This document shows, one piece after another, positions 27,885 to 37,146 of a stretch of 64,000 bases of DNA. The notes beneath the pieces were generated by a model. It searched no databases. It saw nothing but the letters and a program-made list of their open reading frames with translations, and was not told where the DNA came from. Source of the DNA: Roseibium sp. Its GTDB lineage: Bacteria; Pseudomonadota; Alphaproteobacteria; Rhizobiales; Stappiaceae. Position numbers and translations under genes: made by a program. Position 1 is the stretch's first letter; each line of letters begins with the position of its first letter. The stretch lies in assembly GCA_017643925.1 (NCBI GenBank), contig JAEPML010000002.1, positions 434,001 through 498,000 on the forward strand, given 5' to 3'.

Positions 27885-29305
27885 GAGGAGCGTGTTCGCA
27901 GGACCATGGGCAGATTGTCGCCGGGTCTCAGCGTCAACCGGGCAACCGGCTGCACATCCGTGCCGTCCTTGAGCCCGAGGTCGAATTTCTGCGCAAGGAT
28001 GGCAAGGCTGAGTATCGATTCAGTCATGCCAAACTGCAGCCCGGCACAAATTCTGGGGCCAATGCTGAAGGGGACATAGCCGTATTTGTTCGGTTTTTTC
28101 CATTTGGAATCAAGGAACCGTTGCGGTTCGAAGACGTCCGGTTTGGACCAAAGGACAGGATTCCGGTGCATGAGCCACGGCACGACCATCACCAGGGAAC
28201 CTTTTGGAATCGCCTTGCCGCTAATCGACGTGTGTTCCATGGCTTCGCGGGCGAGAATCGGAACCGGCGGATAAAGTCGCAGTGTTTCCTCGATGACGGC
28301 CTTGGTGAAAGGCAGGTTTTTCACATCCGCAAAGGTTGGGGTCCTGCCATCCAGAACGCTGTCGATCTCTGCATGAAGTTTTTCGCGGTGCTTCGGGCTC
28401 TGAGACAGCAGGTACCAGGCCCAAGCGAGGGTATTGGCGGTTGTTTCGTGCCCGGCCATGAAAATGACGGCGGCCTCGCTTCGGATCGCACGGCGGCTCA
28501 GCGGCTTTCCGTCGTCGTCCCGTGCCTCCAGCAGGCCCCCGATCACGGATTCTTCGCCTTTTTGTTTCTGGGCTTCGTAGCTATCGATGATTTCGTCAAG
28601 GACGGACAGAATCCGATTGACCGATTTCTTGATTGACCGGCCCCTGAACCTCGGCATCCATTCAGGCAGCCCAAACAGCGACTGCAGATCGATCTGGTCG
28701 ATGTGCCGCTGGTAGTCGGAAAAACCCTGAACGACTTCGGCAGCGTAGTTCTTGCCTAACTGCCTTCCAAAGATTGTTCTGCAGATTATCTCGGCCGTCA
28801 GATGCGCCATTTCTGCAAGGGCATCGACCTCTGCGCCTTCGCCCAGCTTTTCCCACTCGGCCCGTTTTTCCGAGATCGTGTCCACCATGATCGGGGCAAA
28901 GCCCTTGACCCTGGAGCCGTGAATGATCGGAGCGACGATCTTGCGACGCTTGGCCCAGATCTCGGTGTCGCTGATGAACAGACCATCTCCCAGCAGCGGT
29001 TCGAGGGCGTGCCGCATTTGAGGGCTCTTGCGTTGCAGGACCTCGTGATTTGTCTGGAACGCCTCGCGGACGACATCGGGGCGGTTGCAAACAACCAGAT
29101 CCCGGGTGAACACTTTCTTGCTCCGCAGGCGTGACTTGAAATCGTCAAGTCCCCAAATGGACAGGAAATTTCGTTTTGCCATTCCAAGGAGCTTCCAGAC
29201 CGGAGGCATGGTAGCGTAGCGGAACGGGTAGGGCGGAACAAACTCGTTTTCCGCCGGGGGCGGCGGCGTCTGTGTATCCTGAGAAACGGGTTCTGAAACA
29301 GTCAC
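27881..29305 (-). CDS. Cytochrome P450 (copy 2)
   Basis: A P450 of about 474 residues. The I-helix is FMAGHETTANTLAW, the K-helix EETLRLYPP, and the heme loop PFSIGPRICAG, with the heme Cys near residue 420. I used the GTG at 29305, which has GGA at suitable spacing; an in-frame TTG at 29317 is the alternative and no ATG lies near. Motifs place it among bacterial CYP4-like P450s, and its overall layout is like the copy at 17793, though the two are clearly distinct. Translational coupling to the acyltransferase suggests a lipid substrate. No redox partner is adjacent. Confidence 0.92.
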   Translation of the reverse strand: MTVSEPVSQDTQTPPPPAENEFVPPYPFRYATMPPVWKLLGMAKRNFLSIWGLDDFKSRLRSKKVFTRDLVVCNRPDVVREAFQTNHEVLQRKSPQMRHALEPLLGDGLFISDTEIWAKRRKIVAPIIHGSRVKGFAPIMVDTISEKRAEWEKLGEGAEVDALAEMAHLTAEIICRTIFGRQLGKNYAAEVVQGFSDYQRHIDQIDLQSLFGLPEWMPRFRGRSIKKSVNRILSVLDEIIDSYEAQKQKGEESVIGGLLEARDDDGKPLSRRAIRSEAAVIFMAGHETTANTLAWAWYLLSQSPKHREKLHAEIDSVLDGRTPTFADVKNLPFTKAVIEETLRLYPPVPILAREAMEHTSISGKAIPKGSLVMVVPWLMHRNPVLWSKPDVFEPQRFLDSKWKKPNKYGYVPFSIGPRICAGLQFGMTESILSLAILAQKFDLGLKDGTDVQPVARLTLRPGDNLPMVLRTRSS

Positions 29306-29361
29306 AAAGAAGTCCAATAATCACGTGAGCGGCATTTCAATACGCAACACTGTGCTTGTAG

Positions 29362-29766
29362 TCACTTAGGTGTTGTACGTAAAGCGCTGAGCACAAGCGT
29401 GAGCCATGCGAGAATGATGAGAATTCCGCCAGTCGGGGCGGCCATTGAAAACAGCTTGTGAGACAAAAACGCTCGAGAAATCAAGTCGCCGCTGAAGAGC
29501 GTCAGGCCAAGCGTCAGGCTGGTTGCCGACACTGCCAGGAAGGGAATATTGCGGCTTCGGCTCAGCAGCGCAATGCATATGAACAAGGGCGCGTGTGACA
29601 GCAGCATCTGGCCGGCTGTCTGAAGCAAGGACGATGCGCTCGAGTGGGCCGAAAGGGCGAGCGAGATGACCCCTGCAGCGCCTGCGAGGCCACCCAGTGC
29701 AAGACTGGTTCTGAAAAGCGCGCCAAAGCGCGGATCGGGTGTCAAAGAAATAATACCTTCCGTCAC
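29362..29766 (-). CDS. DUF423 family membrane protein
   Basis: A 134-residue protein with four hydrophobic segments. The family hallmark FSGDL in the third segment and AAPTGGILIILAWL in the fourth are visible. The start is a GTG with weak ribosome-binding context. Function of DUF423 proteins is unknown. It lies between the P450 gene and a hairpin following the M3 peptidase gene. Confidence 0.8.
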   Translation of the reverse strand: MTEGIISLTPDPRFGALFRTSLALGGLAGAAGVISLALSAHSSASSLLQTAGQMLLSHAPLFICIALLSRSRNIPFLAVSATSLTLGLTLFSGDLISRAFLSHKLFSMAAPTGGILIILAWLTLVLSALRTTPK

Positions 29767-29782
29767 CTGGGTCGCTGAAACG

Positions 29783-29805
29783 GCGGGAGGGCGTGGCCCT
29801 CCCGC
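29783..29805 (-). terminator. Hairpin after the M3 peptidase gene
   Basis: A perfect 10-bp stem (GCGGGAGGGC / GCCCTCCCGC) with a 3-base loop lies 12 bases downstream of the M3 peptidase stop. On the minus strand only a short CGTTTC follows, so it may be a weak intrinsic terminator or a 3'-end stabiliser. Confidence 0.55.
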
Positions 29806-29816
29806 TGGGCAATCTA

Positions 29817-31859
29817 TCAGGCCGCGAAACCGCGTTTTTCAAGCAGCGCATCGATCTTCGGGGCGCGGCCCCGGAAGGCGATGTAGGTCTCTTCCGGGTC
29901 AGGCCGGCCTCCTGCGGAATAGATATGTTTCAGCAGCCTGTCCGCGGTCGCGGGATCAAAGATGTTGCCGGCTTCCTTGAACGCGCCGAATGCGTCGGCA
30001 TCCATAACTTCGGACCACATGTAGCTGTAGTAACCCGCCGAATAGCTGTCGCCGGAGAAGATGTGCTGGAAGTGTGGAATACGGTGCCGCATGGCGATGG
30101 CGTCCGGCATTCCGATTTTTTTCAGTTCCTGCACCTCAAAGTCGGCGACATCCATTTCCTTGGGTGAGTCGAGCAGATGAAGTTCAAGATCCACCAAGGC
30201 ACACGCAGTGTACTCGACGGTCTGAAAGCCTGTGTTGAAGTTGGCGGCGGCCAGAAGCTTGTCGAGAAGTTCCACCGGCATCTGTTCACCGGTCTTGTAA
30301 TGGACCGCGTATTTCGAGAGAACCTCGGGCTCCGAGAGCCAGTGCTCATAAAGCTGGGAGGGCAACTCGACAAAGTCGCGCGCAACACTTGTTCCGGAAA
30401 TCATCGGATAGGTGACGTTGGACAGAAGCCCGTGCAGGCCGTGACCGAACTCGTGAAACAGGGTGCGGGCATCGTCGAAGGTCAGAAGCGTTGCTTCTCC
30501 GGGTGCTCCCTTGGAAAAGTTCATCACATTGACGATGATCGGAGAAACGTCGCCCTTCAGCTTGTGCTGCGAGCGAAACGCGCTCATCCAGGCACCAGAC
30601 CGTTTGGAGGGCCGAGCGAAATAGTCGCCCAGGAACAATCCGACATGATCGCCATTTGCGTTCAGGACTTCGAACACCCTGACATCCGGGTGATAGACCG
30701 GCAGACCTTCAAGTTCCCTGAAAGAGAGGCCGAACAGGCGGCTGGCGGTATCGAATGCCGCGTCAATGATGCTGTCCAGCTGAAGGTATGGCTTAAGCTC
30801 CGTCTCATCCAGATCATGCTCGGCCTTGCGGACTTTTTCCGAATAGAAGCGCCAGTCCCAGGCTTCGATCTTGTGGTTCTCGCCACCGCTGACAGCCATG
30901 GCCTCCAGCTTGGCCTCCTCGTCCCGCGCCTGCGCGACGGCCGGAGCCCAGACCTTTGTAAGCAACGCCCGGACATTGTCGGGTGTCTTTGCCATCGAAT
31001 CGTCGAGCTTGAAGGCTGCGAAGTTTTCGAAACCGAGAAGCCGTGCCTTTTCCGAGCGCAACGTGAGTGTTTCTGAGATGATGTCCAGATTGTCCGTCTC
31101 ACCGCCGTTTTCGCCGCGGGAGGACCAGGCCCTGAAAGCCTCTTCCCGGAGCCGGCGATTGGTCGAGAACTGGAGGAAGGGTTCGATTGAGGAACGCGAC
31201 AGGGTAATGACATGCTTACCGGCAAGCCCACGTTCCTTGGCGGCTTCCTCGGCGGCTGCGAGCAGGAAGTCGGGAAGACCCGCACGGTCTTCGTCCGTTT
31301 CCAGGACCAGTTGATAATCGGATTCGTCTTTCAGCACATTTTGCGAAAAACTTGTGCCGAGCGTTGCAAGCCGCTGTGAGATTTCGGCCATCCGGTCCTT
31401 TTCAGCGCCGTCCAGGCCGGCACCGGCGCGTTGGAACATCTTGTGATAGCGTTCCAGAACACGTGCTTCCTCTTCGGTCAGGCCAAGCGTCTCCCGTTGA
31501 TCCCAAAGGGCGGCAATCCTTTTGTAAAGCGGTGCGTTCAACAGCATTTCGGAGGAATGGCGGGCGAGTTTCGGAGCGATGTCCCGTTCGATTTTCTGAA
31601 GGGCTTCGTTGGTGTCGGCACCCGTGAGGTTGAAGAACGTCCGCGCGACCTTCGTCAACTGCTCACCGGACGTCTCGAGGGCCACGATCGTGTTTTCGAA
31701 ATCCGGTGCCGTGTCCTGGTCCGCAATCCGCAAGATGTCCGCTTTTGCTTCTGCCATCGCAAGCTCGAAAGCTTCTTCGAAATGAGAGGGGGAGATCTCC
31801 GCAAAGGGCGGCAATTCAAAGGGTGTGGTCCAGTCTTGGAGCAACGGATTGGCAGTCAT
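29817..31859 (-). CDS. M3 family metallopeptidase (oligopeptidase A / dipeptidyl carboxypeptidase type)
   Basis: A 680-residue cytosolic zinc peptidase. The catalytic motif is TLFHEFGHGLHGLL near residue 460, with the third zinc ligand in FVELPSQLYEHW. The C-terminal GYYSYMWSEVMDADAFGAF is also typical. The start at 31859 has GAGGATCAC before the ATG; the frame extends to 31898 without support. It likely degrades oligopeptides. Dcp and OpdA cannot be separated with confidence by eye; the N-terminus (NPLLQDWTTPFELPPF) favours Dcp. Confidence 0.92.
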   Translation of the reverse strand: MTANPLLQDWTTPFELPPFAEISPSHFEEAFELAMAEAKADILRIADQDTAPDFENTIVALETSGEQLTKVARTFFNLTGADTNEALQKIERDIAPKLARHSSEMLLNAPLYKRIAALWDQRETLGLTEEEARVLERYHKMFQRAGAGLDGAEKDRMAEISQRLATLGTSFSQNVLKDESDYQLVLETDEDRAGLPDFLLAAAEEAAKERGLAGKHVITLSRSSIEPFLQFSTNRRLREEAFRAWSSRGENGGETDNLDIISETLTLRSEKARLLGFENFAAFKLDDSMAKTPDNVRALLTKVWAPAVAQARDEEAKLEAMAVSGGENHKIEAWDWRFYSEKVRKAEHDLDETELKPYLQLDSIIDAAFDTASRLFGLSFRELEGLPVYHPDVRVFEVLNANGDHVGLFLGDYFARPSKRSGAWMSAFRSQHKLKGDVSPIIVNVMNFSKGAPGEATLLTFDDARTLFHEFGHGLHGLLSNVTYPMISGTSVARDFVELPSQLYEHWLSEPEVLSKYAVHYKTGEQMPVELLDKLLAAANFNTGFQTVEYTACALVDLELHLLDSPKEMDVADFEVQELKKIGMPDAIAMRHRIPHFQHIFSGDSYSAGYYSYMWSEVMDADAFGAFKEAGNIFDPATADRLLKHIYSAGGRPDPEETYIAFRGRAPKIDALLEKRGFAA

Positions 31860-31928
31860 GTGATCCTCGGTTTCGGGAGACAACGCGTTCAGCCACATAT
31901 GGCGCGAAACTGTACGGGTTCCAAGTGA

Positions 31929-32327
31929 CTAGGTGCCAAACAGAACCGAGTGCATCGTTCTGCCGGGCAGGAAGGCAAAGAAGCCGGCTACAATGAGGGC
32001 GCCTGAATAGAGAATGATCATGGTTCGTTTGTGCCCGGCAATGTCCTTTCGCCTTGCTTCCAGAACGGCACCTACAACACCGAACAGCGCCAGAAGGGAC
32101 AGAAGGTGGATCGGACTGAAGGGCCCCAGCAGCCTTATTTCGTAGATGAACAGGCTTGAGCCGGCCACCCACAGCATCATGCCGCACCAGACGTAACCAA
32201 GCGACTTGTGAGGCAAGGTGCCCTTTGGCGCGGCGAGCTGAACCGTGCCGAGGACAAATGCGGCCAACGCAGCAACTGCGTGGCTTAAGATCAGCCAGCC
32301 TGATTCAAGAAGGGGCTCAAACGACAT
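31929..32327 (-). CDS. DUF2306 family membrane protein
   Basis: A 132-residue protein with four predicted helices and the DUF2306 features LPHKSLGYVW, FSPIHLLSLL and GHKRTMIILYSGALIVAG. The ATG at 32327 has AGGTGG five bases upstream; a GTG at 32336 directly after the previous stop is less likely. It is downstream of the PNPOx-like gene by ten bases and probably co-transcribed. The role of the family is not established. Confidence 0.8.
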   Translation of the reverse strand: MSFEPLLESGWLILSHAVAALAAFVLGTVQLAAPKGTLPHKSLGYVWCGMMLWVAGSSLFIYEIRLLGPFSPIHLLSLLALFGVVGAVLEARRKDIAGHKRTMIILYSGALIVAGFFAFLPGRTMHSVLFGT

Positions 32328-32336
32328 GTCTGCCAC

Positions 32337-32945
32337 CTACCACATGCTTTTGGCAGCGCGCTCCGGCCATTGTTCGTCATATGTCGTTCCGTCGAAACTG
32401 TTCTGAATTTCCTGCATGATCATGCCCGGCGAGGGGAGATCGCCTTTCTGGATATTCTTGTCCGGGTTCCACAGGTCAGCGCGCATGAGCGCGCGTGCAC
32501 ACTGAAAATAGACGGCTTCAATAGAAATCTCGATGACGGAGCGCGGCTGCTTGCCTTCCTTCTCGAAGGAGGCGAGCAGAGCAGGGTCGACGGAAATTCG
32601 GGCCTGTCCGTTTATCCGGAGCACATTGTTCCAGCCGGGCACCATGAACATCAGGGAGACACGGGGATCGCGGACGATGTTCCTGAGAGAATCGATCCGG
32701 TTGTTGCCGCGTCTGTCCGGCATGAGCAGCGTACGGTCGTCACGAATTCTGACAACCATGCCGTCATCCCCGCGTGGAGAACAGTCCAGCCCTTCCGGGC
32801 CGCTGGTGGACAAGGTGCAGAAGGATGCCGATTCCACGATTTTCCGGTAGGAAGGGCTGAGATACTCGATCTCTTTGACAAGGGACGCTTCACCCGTGGC
32901 GCCATAGTGCGATTCGAGCTCTTCGATCGACGAAACGATGGTCAT
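32337..32945 (-). CDS. Pyridoxamine 5'-phosphate oxidase-related FMN-binding protein
   Basis: A 202-residue split-barrel protein. FCTLSTSGPEGLDCSPRGDD, TLLMPDRRGNNRIDSLRNIV and VSLMFMVPGWNNVLRINGQA form the FMN-binding barrel; the pattern is that of the MSMEG_1024-type PPOX subfamily rather than true PdxH. It is probably a cytosolic flavin- or F420-like reductase of unknown substrate. It heads a two-gene unit with the DUF2306 gene and is divergent from the ABC transporter. Confidence 0.85.
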   Translation of the reverse strand: MTIVSSIEELESHYGATGEASLVKEIEYLSPSYRKIVESASFCTLSTSGPEGLDCSPRGDDGMVVRIRDDRTLLMPDRRGNNRIDSLRNIVRDPRVSLMFMVPGWNNVLRINGQARISVDPALLASFEKEGKQPRSVIEISIEAVYFQCARALMRADLWNPDKNIQKGDLPSPGMIMQEIQNSFDGTTYDEQWPERAAKSMW

Positions 32946-33432
32946 TGGAATAGCCTGAGGTAAGGATTTTGATCAGAAAAATGCAGCGGGGTTTTCTTAT
33001 CCCGGCGTCTGATCCCCCGTCAAATCGCAGATTGGTGTCTCCGGAGCGCCAAACAGCTGGTACTTTGGTCTAATCGACTTTGTGCTGAGATGAAATGACT
33101 ATTACGTCAAAGGAACTGTGCGCTGCCGCATATCAAATGGATAAATGGCTGTAAAAAATTAAGAAAAACAATTTTGCACTGCAGCAATTACTGTGTCGTG
33201 ATTTGAGTTCTTAGACGTGAATACTTCGAAAGTATAACGCCTTCGCCAAATGGGGCGCTCCGATAGTCGTATTGCTGTTGAGTGATTGATTTTTCTACAG
33301 TTACCGCAGCTTGCAGTTTTGGCGCAGAGGATCCGGTTAGCCGGGCGGGGAACAGGCTGAGACTGCTTGCGGCTGTACAGCTATTGCAGGCGTGTCCGAG
33401 GTGGACCGCCGCGCCTTTCTGGGAGGAAAGTT
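32946..33432. promoter_or_regulatory. Long AT-rich intergenic region upstream of the Liv-type transporter
   Basis: These 487 bases carry no credible gene. Much of 33090-33300 is AT-rich for this window and probably holds the promoter for the strongly translated binding-protein gene. A TTGC-N6-GCAA inverted repeat at 33174-33187 is listed separately. The ORF reaching back to 33367 is not needed, because a strong Shine-Dalgarno (GGGAGGAAAG) precedes the ATG at 33433. Confidence 0.55.
33174..33187. promoter_or_regulatory. TTGC-N6-GCAA inverted repeat (PhaR-like?)
   Basis: TTGCACTGCAGCAA lies about 250 bases before the binding-protein start. It contains TTGC-N3-GCAG, one base from the CTGC-N3-GCAG sites described for alphaproteobacterial PhaR. 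Functional assignment is tentative; a single short site can arise by chance. Confidence 0.25.
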
Positions 33433-34788
33433 ATGAGCTTAATTCGTAAACCCCTTAATCGTCGTTCAATCCTGCGCGCAAGTGCGGTTGGCGGTGCTGC
33501 TCTCGCAACACCGACCGTATTCACAAGCCGTGCCTGGTCCGCAGGGTATTTGAACGAGCCGACCGGTTCGACTGTTACACTCGGTTTCAACGTACCGCAG
33601 ACTGGTCCTTACGCGGATGAGGGGGCAGATGAACTGCGCGCATACCAGCTTGCCGTTGAGCACCTGAACGGTGGCGGCGATGGTGGCATGATGGGCACGT
33701 TCTCATCCAAGGCCCTTAAGGGTAACGGCATTCTCGGCAAGAAAGTCGAGTACGTGACGGGTGACACGCAGACCAAGTCCGACGCAGCGCGTGCGTCTGC
33801 AAAGTCCATGATCGAAAAAGACGGCGCCATCATGATCACCGGTGGTTCGTCCTCTGGTGTGGCCGTGGCCGTGCAGGCACTCTGCCAAGAAGCCGGTGTC
33901 ATATTCATGGCGGGTCTGACCCACTCCAACGACACCACCGGTAAGGACAAGCGCGCAAACGGTTTTCGTCACTTCTTCAACTCCTACATGTCCGGCGCCG
34001 CGCTGGCACCGGTTCTGAAGAACGCCTATGGCGACGACCGTAAGGCCTATCACCTGACCGCAGACTACAACTGGGGTTACACGACTGAGCAGGCCGTACG
34101 CGAGTCCACCGAAGCCCTCGGTTGGGAAACCGTCGAAACCGTCAAGACACCTCTGGCGGCAACTGACTTCTCCGCGTACATCACGCCGGTTCTGCAGTCC
34201 GACGCCGATGTGCTCGTTCTGAACCACTACGGCGGCAACATGGTCAACTCCCTGACCAACGCGGTTCAGTTCGGTCTGCGCGACAAGCTGGTCAACGGCA
34301 AGCAGTTCGAAATCATCGTTCCGCTCTACTCCCGCCTGATGGCCAAGGGTGCCGGTGAAAACGTTAAGGGCATCTTCGGTTCCACCAACTGGCACTGGTC
34401 GCTGCAGGACGAAGGCTCCAAGGCATTCGTCAAGTCCTTCGGTCAGAAATACGGCTTCCCGCCCAGCCAGGCGGCTCACACCACCTACGTTCAGGCGCTG
34501 CTCTATGCTGATGCCTGTGAGCGTGCGGGCACGTTCAACCCGTGCGGTGTCGTCGAGGCTCTCGAAGGCTTTGAGTTCGACGGTCTCGGCAACGGCAAGA
34601 CGCTGTACCGCGCCGAAGACCACCAGTGCTTCAAGGATGTTCTGGTCGTGAAGGGTAAAGAGAACCCGTCATCCGAGTTCGACCTTCTCGAAATCGTTGA
34701 GGTTACCCCGGCTGAGCAGGTCACGTACGACCCGAACCATCCGCAGATGGCTGGCGGTCAGCTCGGCACCTGTAACCCGGGCGTCTAA
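33433..34788 (+). CDS. Liv-type ABC transporter substrate-binding protein
   Basis: A 451-residue periplasmic binding protein (type 1 fold, Peripla_BP_6-like). The N-terminus has twin arginines (NRRSILRASAVGG) and a hydrophobic stretch ending around SRAWSAG, suggesting Tat export. The ligand domain starts VTLGFNVPQTGPYADEGADEL. The family binds branched-chain amino acids, amides, urea or related solutes; which one is unclear. The ATG at 33433 follows GGGAGGAAAG. It is separated from the permease genes by a strong hairpin. Confidence 0.9.
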   Translation: MSLIRKPLNRRSILRASAVGGAALATPTVFTSRAWSAGYLNEPTGSTVTLGFNVPQTGPYADEGADELRAYQLAVEHLNGGGDGGMMGTFSSKALKGNGILGKKVEYVTGDTQTKSDAARASAKSMIEKDGAIMITGGSSSGVAVAVQALCQEAGVIFMAGLTHSNDTTGKDKRANGFRHFFNSYMSGAALAPVLKNAYGDDRKAYHLTADYNWGYTTEQAVRESTEALGWETVETVKTPLAATDFSAYITPVLQSDADVLVLNHYGGNMVNSLTNAVQFGLRDKLVNGKQFEIIVPLYSRLMAKGAGENVKGIFGSTNWHWSLQDEGSKAFVKSFGQKYGFPPSQAAHTTYVQALLYADACERAGTFNPCGVVEALEGFEFDGLGNGKTLYRAEDHQCFKDVLVVKGKENPSSEFDLLEIVEVTPAEQVTYDPNHPQMAGGQLGTCNPGV

Positions 34789-34804
34789 TACGCAAAACTC
34801 TGAC

Positions 34805-34830
34805 AGGCAGGGCGGTCCTCCGCCCTGCCT
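34805..34830 (+). terminator. Intra-operon hairpin between binding protein and permease genes
   Basis: A perfect 11-bp stem (AGGCAGGGCGG / CCGCCCTGCCT) with loop TCCT begins 17 bases after the binding-protein stop and is followed by GATCCTTT, a short T-run. It probably terminates part of the transcripts or protects the 3' end of the binding-protein message, giving more binding protein than permease. Confidence 0.75.
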
Positions 34831-34894
34831 GATCCTTTAAACATTGCGCGATTGAGGGCTGGGACCCACGCGCTTCTGATCCGAGCGAAGAGCG

Positions 34895-35926
34895 ATGGAC
34901 GCGATACTTCTTCAAATTCTGAACGGGCTCGACAAAGGTTCAGCTTATGCGCTGATTGCCCTTGGTCTGACCCTGATCTTTGGCACGCTGGGCGTGGTCA
35001 ACTTTGCACATGGTGCATTGTTCATGATCGGTGCCTTCTGTGCAGTGACACTCAGCCGTCTGCTGTCCCTGTCGTTCACGACCATCGACCCGGAGCGCAC
35101 CGACTTCCTGGGCAATCCGCTCAAGGTCGAAACGCCGTATGTCGAGGCATGGTTCGGACCGGAGACTGGAGCGGCGATCATTGACTGGTCGGTTCCACTC
35201 GCGATCCTGTTCTCGATACCCATCATGGCGCTGGTCGGCCTGTTCATGGAACGCGGTCTGATCAAGTATTTCTATAAGCGCCCACATGCGGATCAGATCC
35301 TGGTGACCTTCGGCCTTGCCATCGTTCTTCAGGAAATCATCAAGTACTTCTATGGTGCTAACCCGATCCCGACACCGGCCCCGGATGCCTTTGCAGGCAG
35401 CCTTGACTTCGGCGTTCTGATCGGTCTTGACCCGAACCTGATCATCTACCCCTACTGGCGTATCGTGTACTTCGTCTTTGCGATGGCGATCATCGGTGCG
35501 GTGTTTGCATTCCTGCAATTCACCACCTTCGGCATGGTTGTCAGGGCAGGGATGGCGGATCGTCAGACCGTTGGCCTTCTCGGCATCAACATCGACAAGC
35601 GGTTCACCTTCATGTTTGCCCTGGCCGCCGTGGTGGCGGGCCTTGCAGGGGTGATGTACGCGCCCATCAACTCACCGAACTACCACATGGGGATGGACTT
35701 CCTTGTCCTGAGCTTCGTCGTGGTGGTTGTCGGCGGAATGGGATCGCTTCCAGGTGCCGTTCTTGCGGGCTTCCTGCTCGGTATTCTGGAAAGCTTTGCC
35801 TCCATGGCTCAAGTGGTCGCCCTTTTGCCGGGCATCAACCAGATCATCATCTATCTCGTTGCCATCGTGATCCTTCTGACCCGTCCGCGGGGACTGATGG
35901 GCCGCAAAGGTGTCATGGAGAGCTAA
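34895..35926 (+). CDS. Liv-type ABC transporter permease, LivH family
   Basis: A 343-residue inner-membrane permease with about eight or nine helices. LDKGSAYALIALGLTLIFG and VNFAHGALFMIGAF near the N-terminus, and GMADRQTVGLLGINIDKRF in the cytosolic coupling region, are typical LivH features. An insert of about 45 residues (around FTTIDPERTDFLGNPLKVET) lies between the second and third helices and is longer than in E. coli LivH. It precedes the LivM gene by three bases. Confidence 0.92.
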   Translation: MDAILLQILNGLDKGSAYALIALGLTLIFGTLGVVNFAHGALFMIGAFCAVTLSRLLSLSFTTIDPERTDFLGNPLKVETPYVEAWFGPETGAAIIDWSVPLAILFSIPIMALVGLFMERGLIKYFYKRPHADQILVTFGLAIVLQEIIKYFYGANPIPTPAPDAFAGSLDFGVLIGLDPNLIIYPYWRIVYFVFAMAIIGAVFAFLQFTTFGMVVRAGMADRQTVGLLGINIDKRFTFMFALAAVVAGLAGVMYAPINSPNYHMGMDFLVLSFVVVVVGGMGSLPGAVLAGFLLGILESFASMAQVVALLPGINQIIIYLVAIVILLTRPRGLMGRKGVMES

Positions 35927-35929
35927 ATC

Positions 35930-37135
35930 ATGCTGGGACTCAACAAAAAAGACGCCTACCTGTTCCTGCTTGTGCTGGCTCTCGTGGTGTTCGCCCCTTT
36001 TCTCCTGAACCCGTTTCCGGAAAACTCCGAACTGGCTCAGTTTAACGCCGGCTATCCGGACCTGATGCAACGCTTCCTGATCTTCGGGATCTTTGCGATC
36101 GGCTTTAACATCCTCTTCGGCCTGACCGGCTATCTCAGCTTCGGTCATGCCGCTTTCCTCGGTGTCGGTTCCTACGCCGGCGTCTGGATGATGAAGCTGC
36201 TGACGATGAACGTTATCCCGGCCATATTCATGTCCGTGGTATTCGCGGGGCTCTTCTCCCTGCTTGTCGGATATATCTCGTTGCGCCGGTCGGGCATCTA
36301 CTTCTCGATCCTTACACTGGCATTCGCTCAGATGTCGTTCTCGCTAGCCTATTCGGTCCTGACACCGATCACTAATGGTGAAACCGGTCTCCAGCTCGCA
36401 CTCGACGATCCGCGGGTCCTCGGTGTCAGCCAGGTCGACGGGTCGATCCCGCAGGCAAACCTCTTCGGCATTCCGATGCGTGAAAGCTTTGAGTTGTCCT
36501 TGGGCGGGTGGCTGTTCACCTTCAACGCGGGCTACTACCTGTGTGCAGTGGTCATGATGGTCGCCTTCTATGTCGCCGTCCGGATCTTCCGCTCGCCATT
36601 CGGCATGATGCTGCGCGCCGTCAAGTCCAACCAGCAGCGGATGAATTTCACCGGTCTGAACAGCAAGCCCTATACGCTGGCCGCCTTCGTGATTTCCGGC
36701 ATGTATGCCGGTCTTGCCGGGGGACTCATGGTTGCCATGGACCCGCTTGCAGGTGCCGAGCGCATGCAGTGGACCGCGTCCGGTGAGGTCGTTCTCATGA
36801 CCATCCTCGGCGGCGCCGGCACGTTGATCGGTCCGGTCCTGGGGGCAGGTTTCATCAAGTACTGCGAGAACATCTTCTCCAAGATCAATGACAACATCCT
36901 CTATGGCTGGTTCTCAGGTCTTCCCGAAGGTTTGGCTGATGCCCTTGTGTTCGTCATCCACCCCTTCATCGGCAAGGGCTGGCACCTGACACTCGGTATC
37001 ATGTTCATGCTGATCGTGATTTTCCTGCCGGGTGGCATCATGGAAGGCCTGGAACGCATCGGTCGTCTCTTCAAGCGCAAGCCGCCGTCTGAAGACAACG
37101 CCGCTGCCCAGGCATCCGCAGCCCCAGCTGAATAA
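35930..37135 (+). CDS. Liv-type ABC transporter permease, LivM family
   Basis: A 401-residue second permease. [26 protein letters not shown] and [21 protein letters not shown] are LivM hallmarks, and [20 protein letters not shown] is the coupling region. The last 25 residues are polar and Ala-rich. It follows the LivH gene almost without gap and precedes the LivG gene by eleven bases, which include AAGGTGA as ribosome-binding site. Confidence 0.92.
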   Translation: MLGLNKKDAYLFLLVLALVVFAPFLLNPFPENSELAQFNAGYPDLMQRFLIFGIFAIGFNILFGLTGYLSFGHAAFLGVGSYAGVWMMKLLTMNVIPAIFMSVVFAGLFSLLVGYISLRRSGIYFSILTLAFAQMSFSLAYSVLTPITNGETGLQLALDDPRVLGVSQVDGSIPQANLFGIPMRESFELSLGGWLFTFNAGYYLCAVVMMVAFYVAVRIFRSPFGMMLRAVKSNQQRMNFTGLNSKPYTLAAFVISGMYAGLAGGLMVAMDPLAGAERMQWTASGEVVLMTILGGAGTLIGPVLGAGFIKYCENIFSKINDNILYGWFSGLPEGLADALVFVIHPFIGKGWHLTLGIMFMLIVIFLPGGIMEGLERIGRLFKRKPPSEDNAAAQASAAPAE

Positions 37136-37146
37136 GGTGAACTGAT

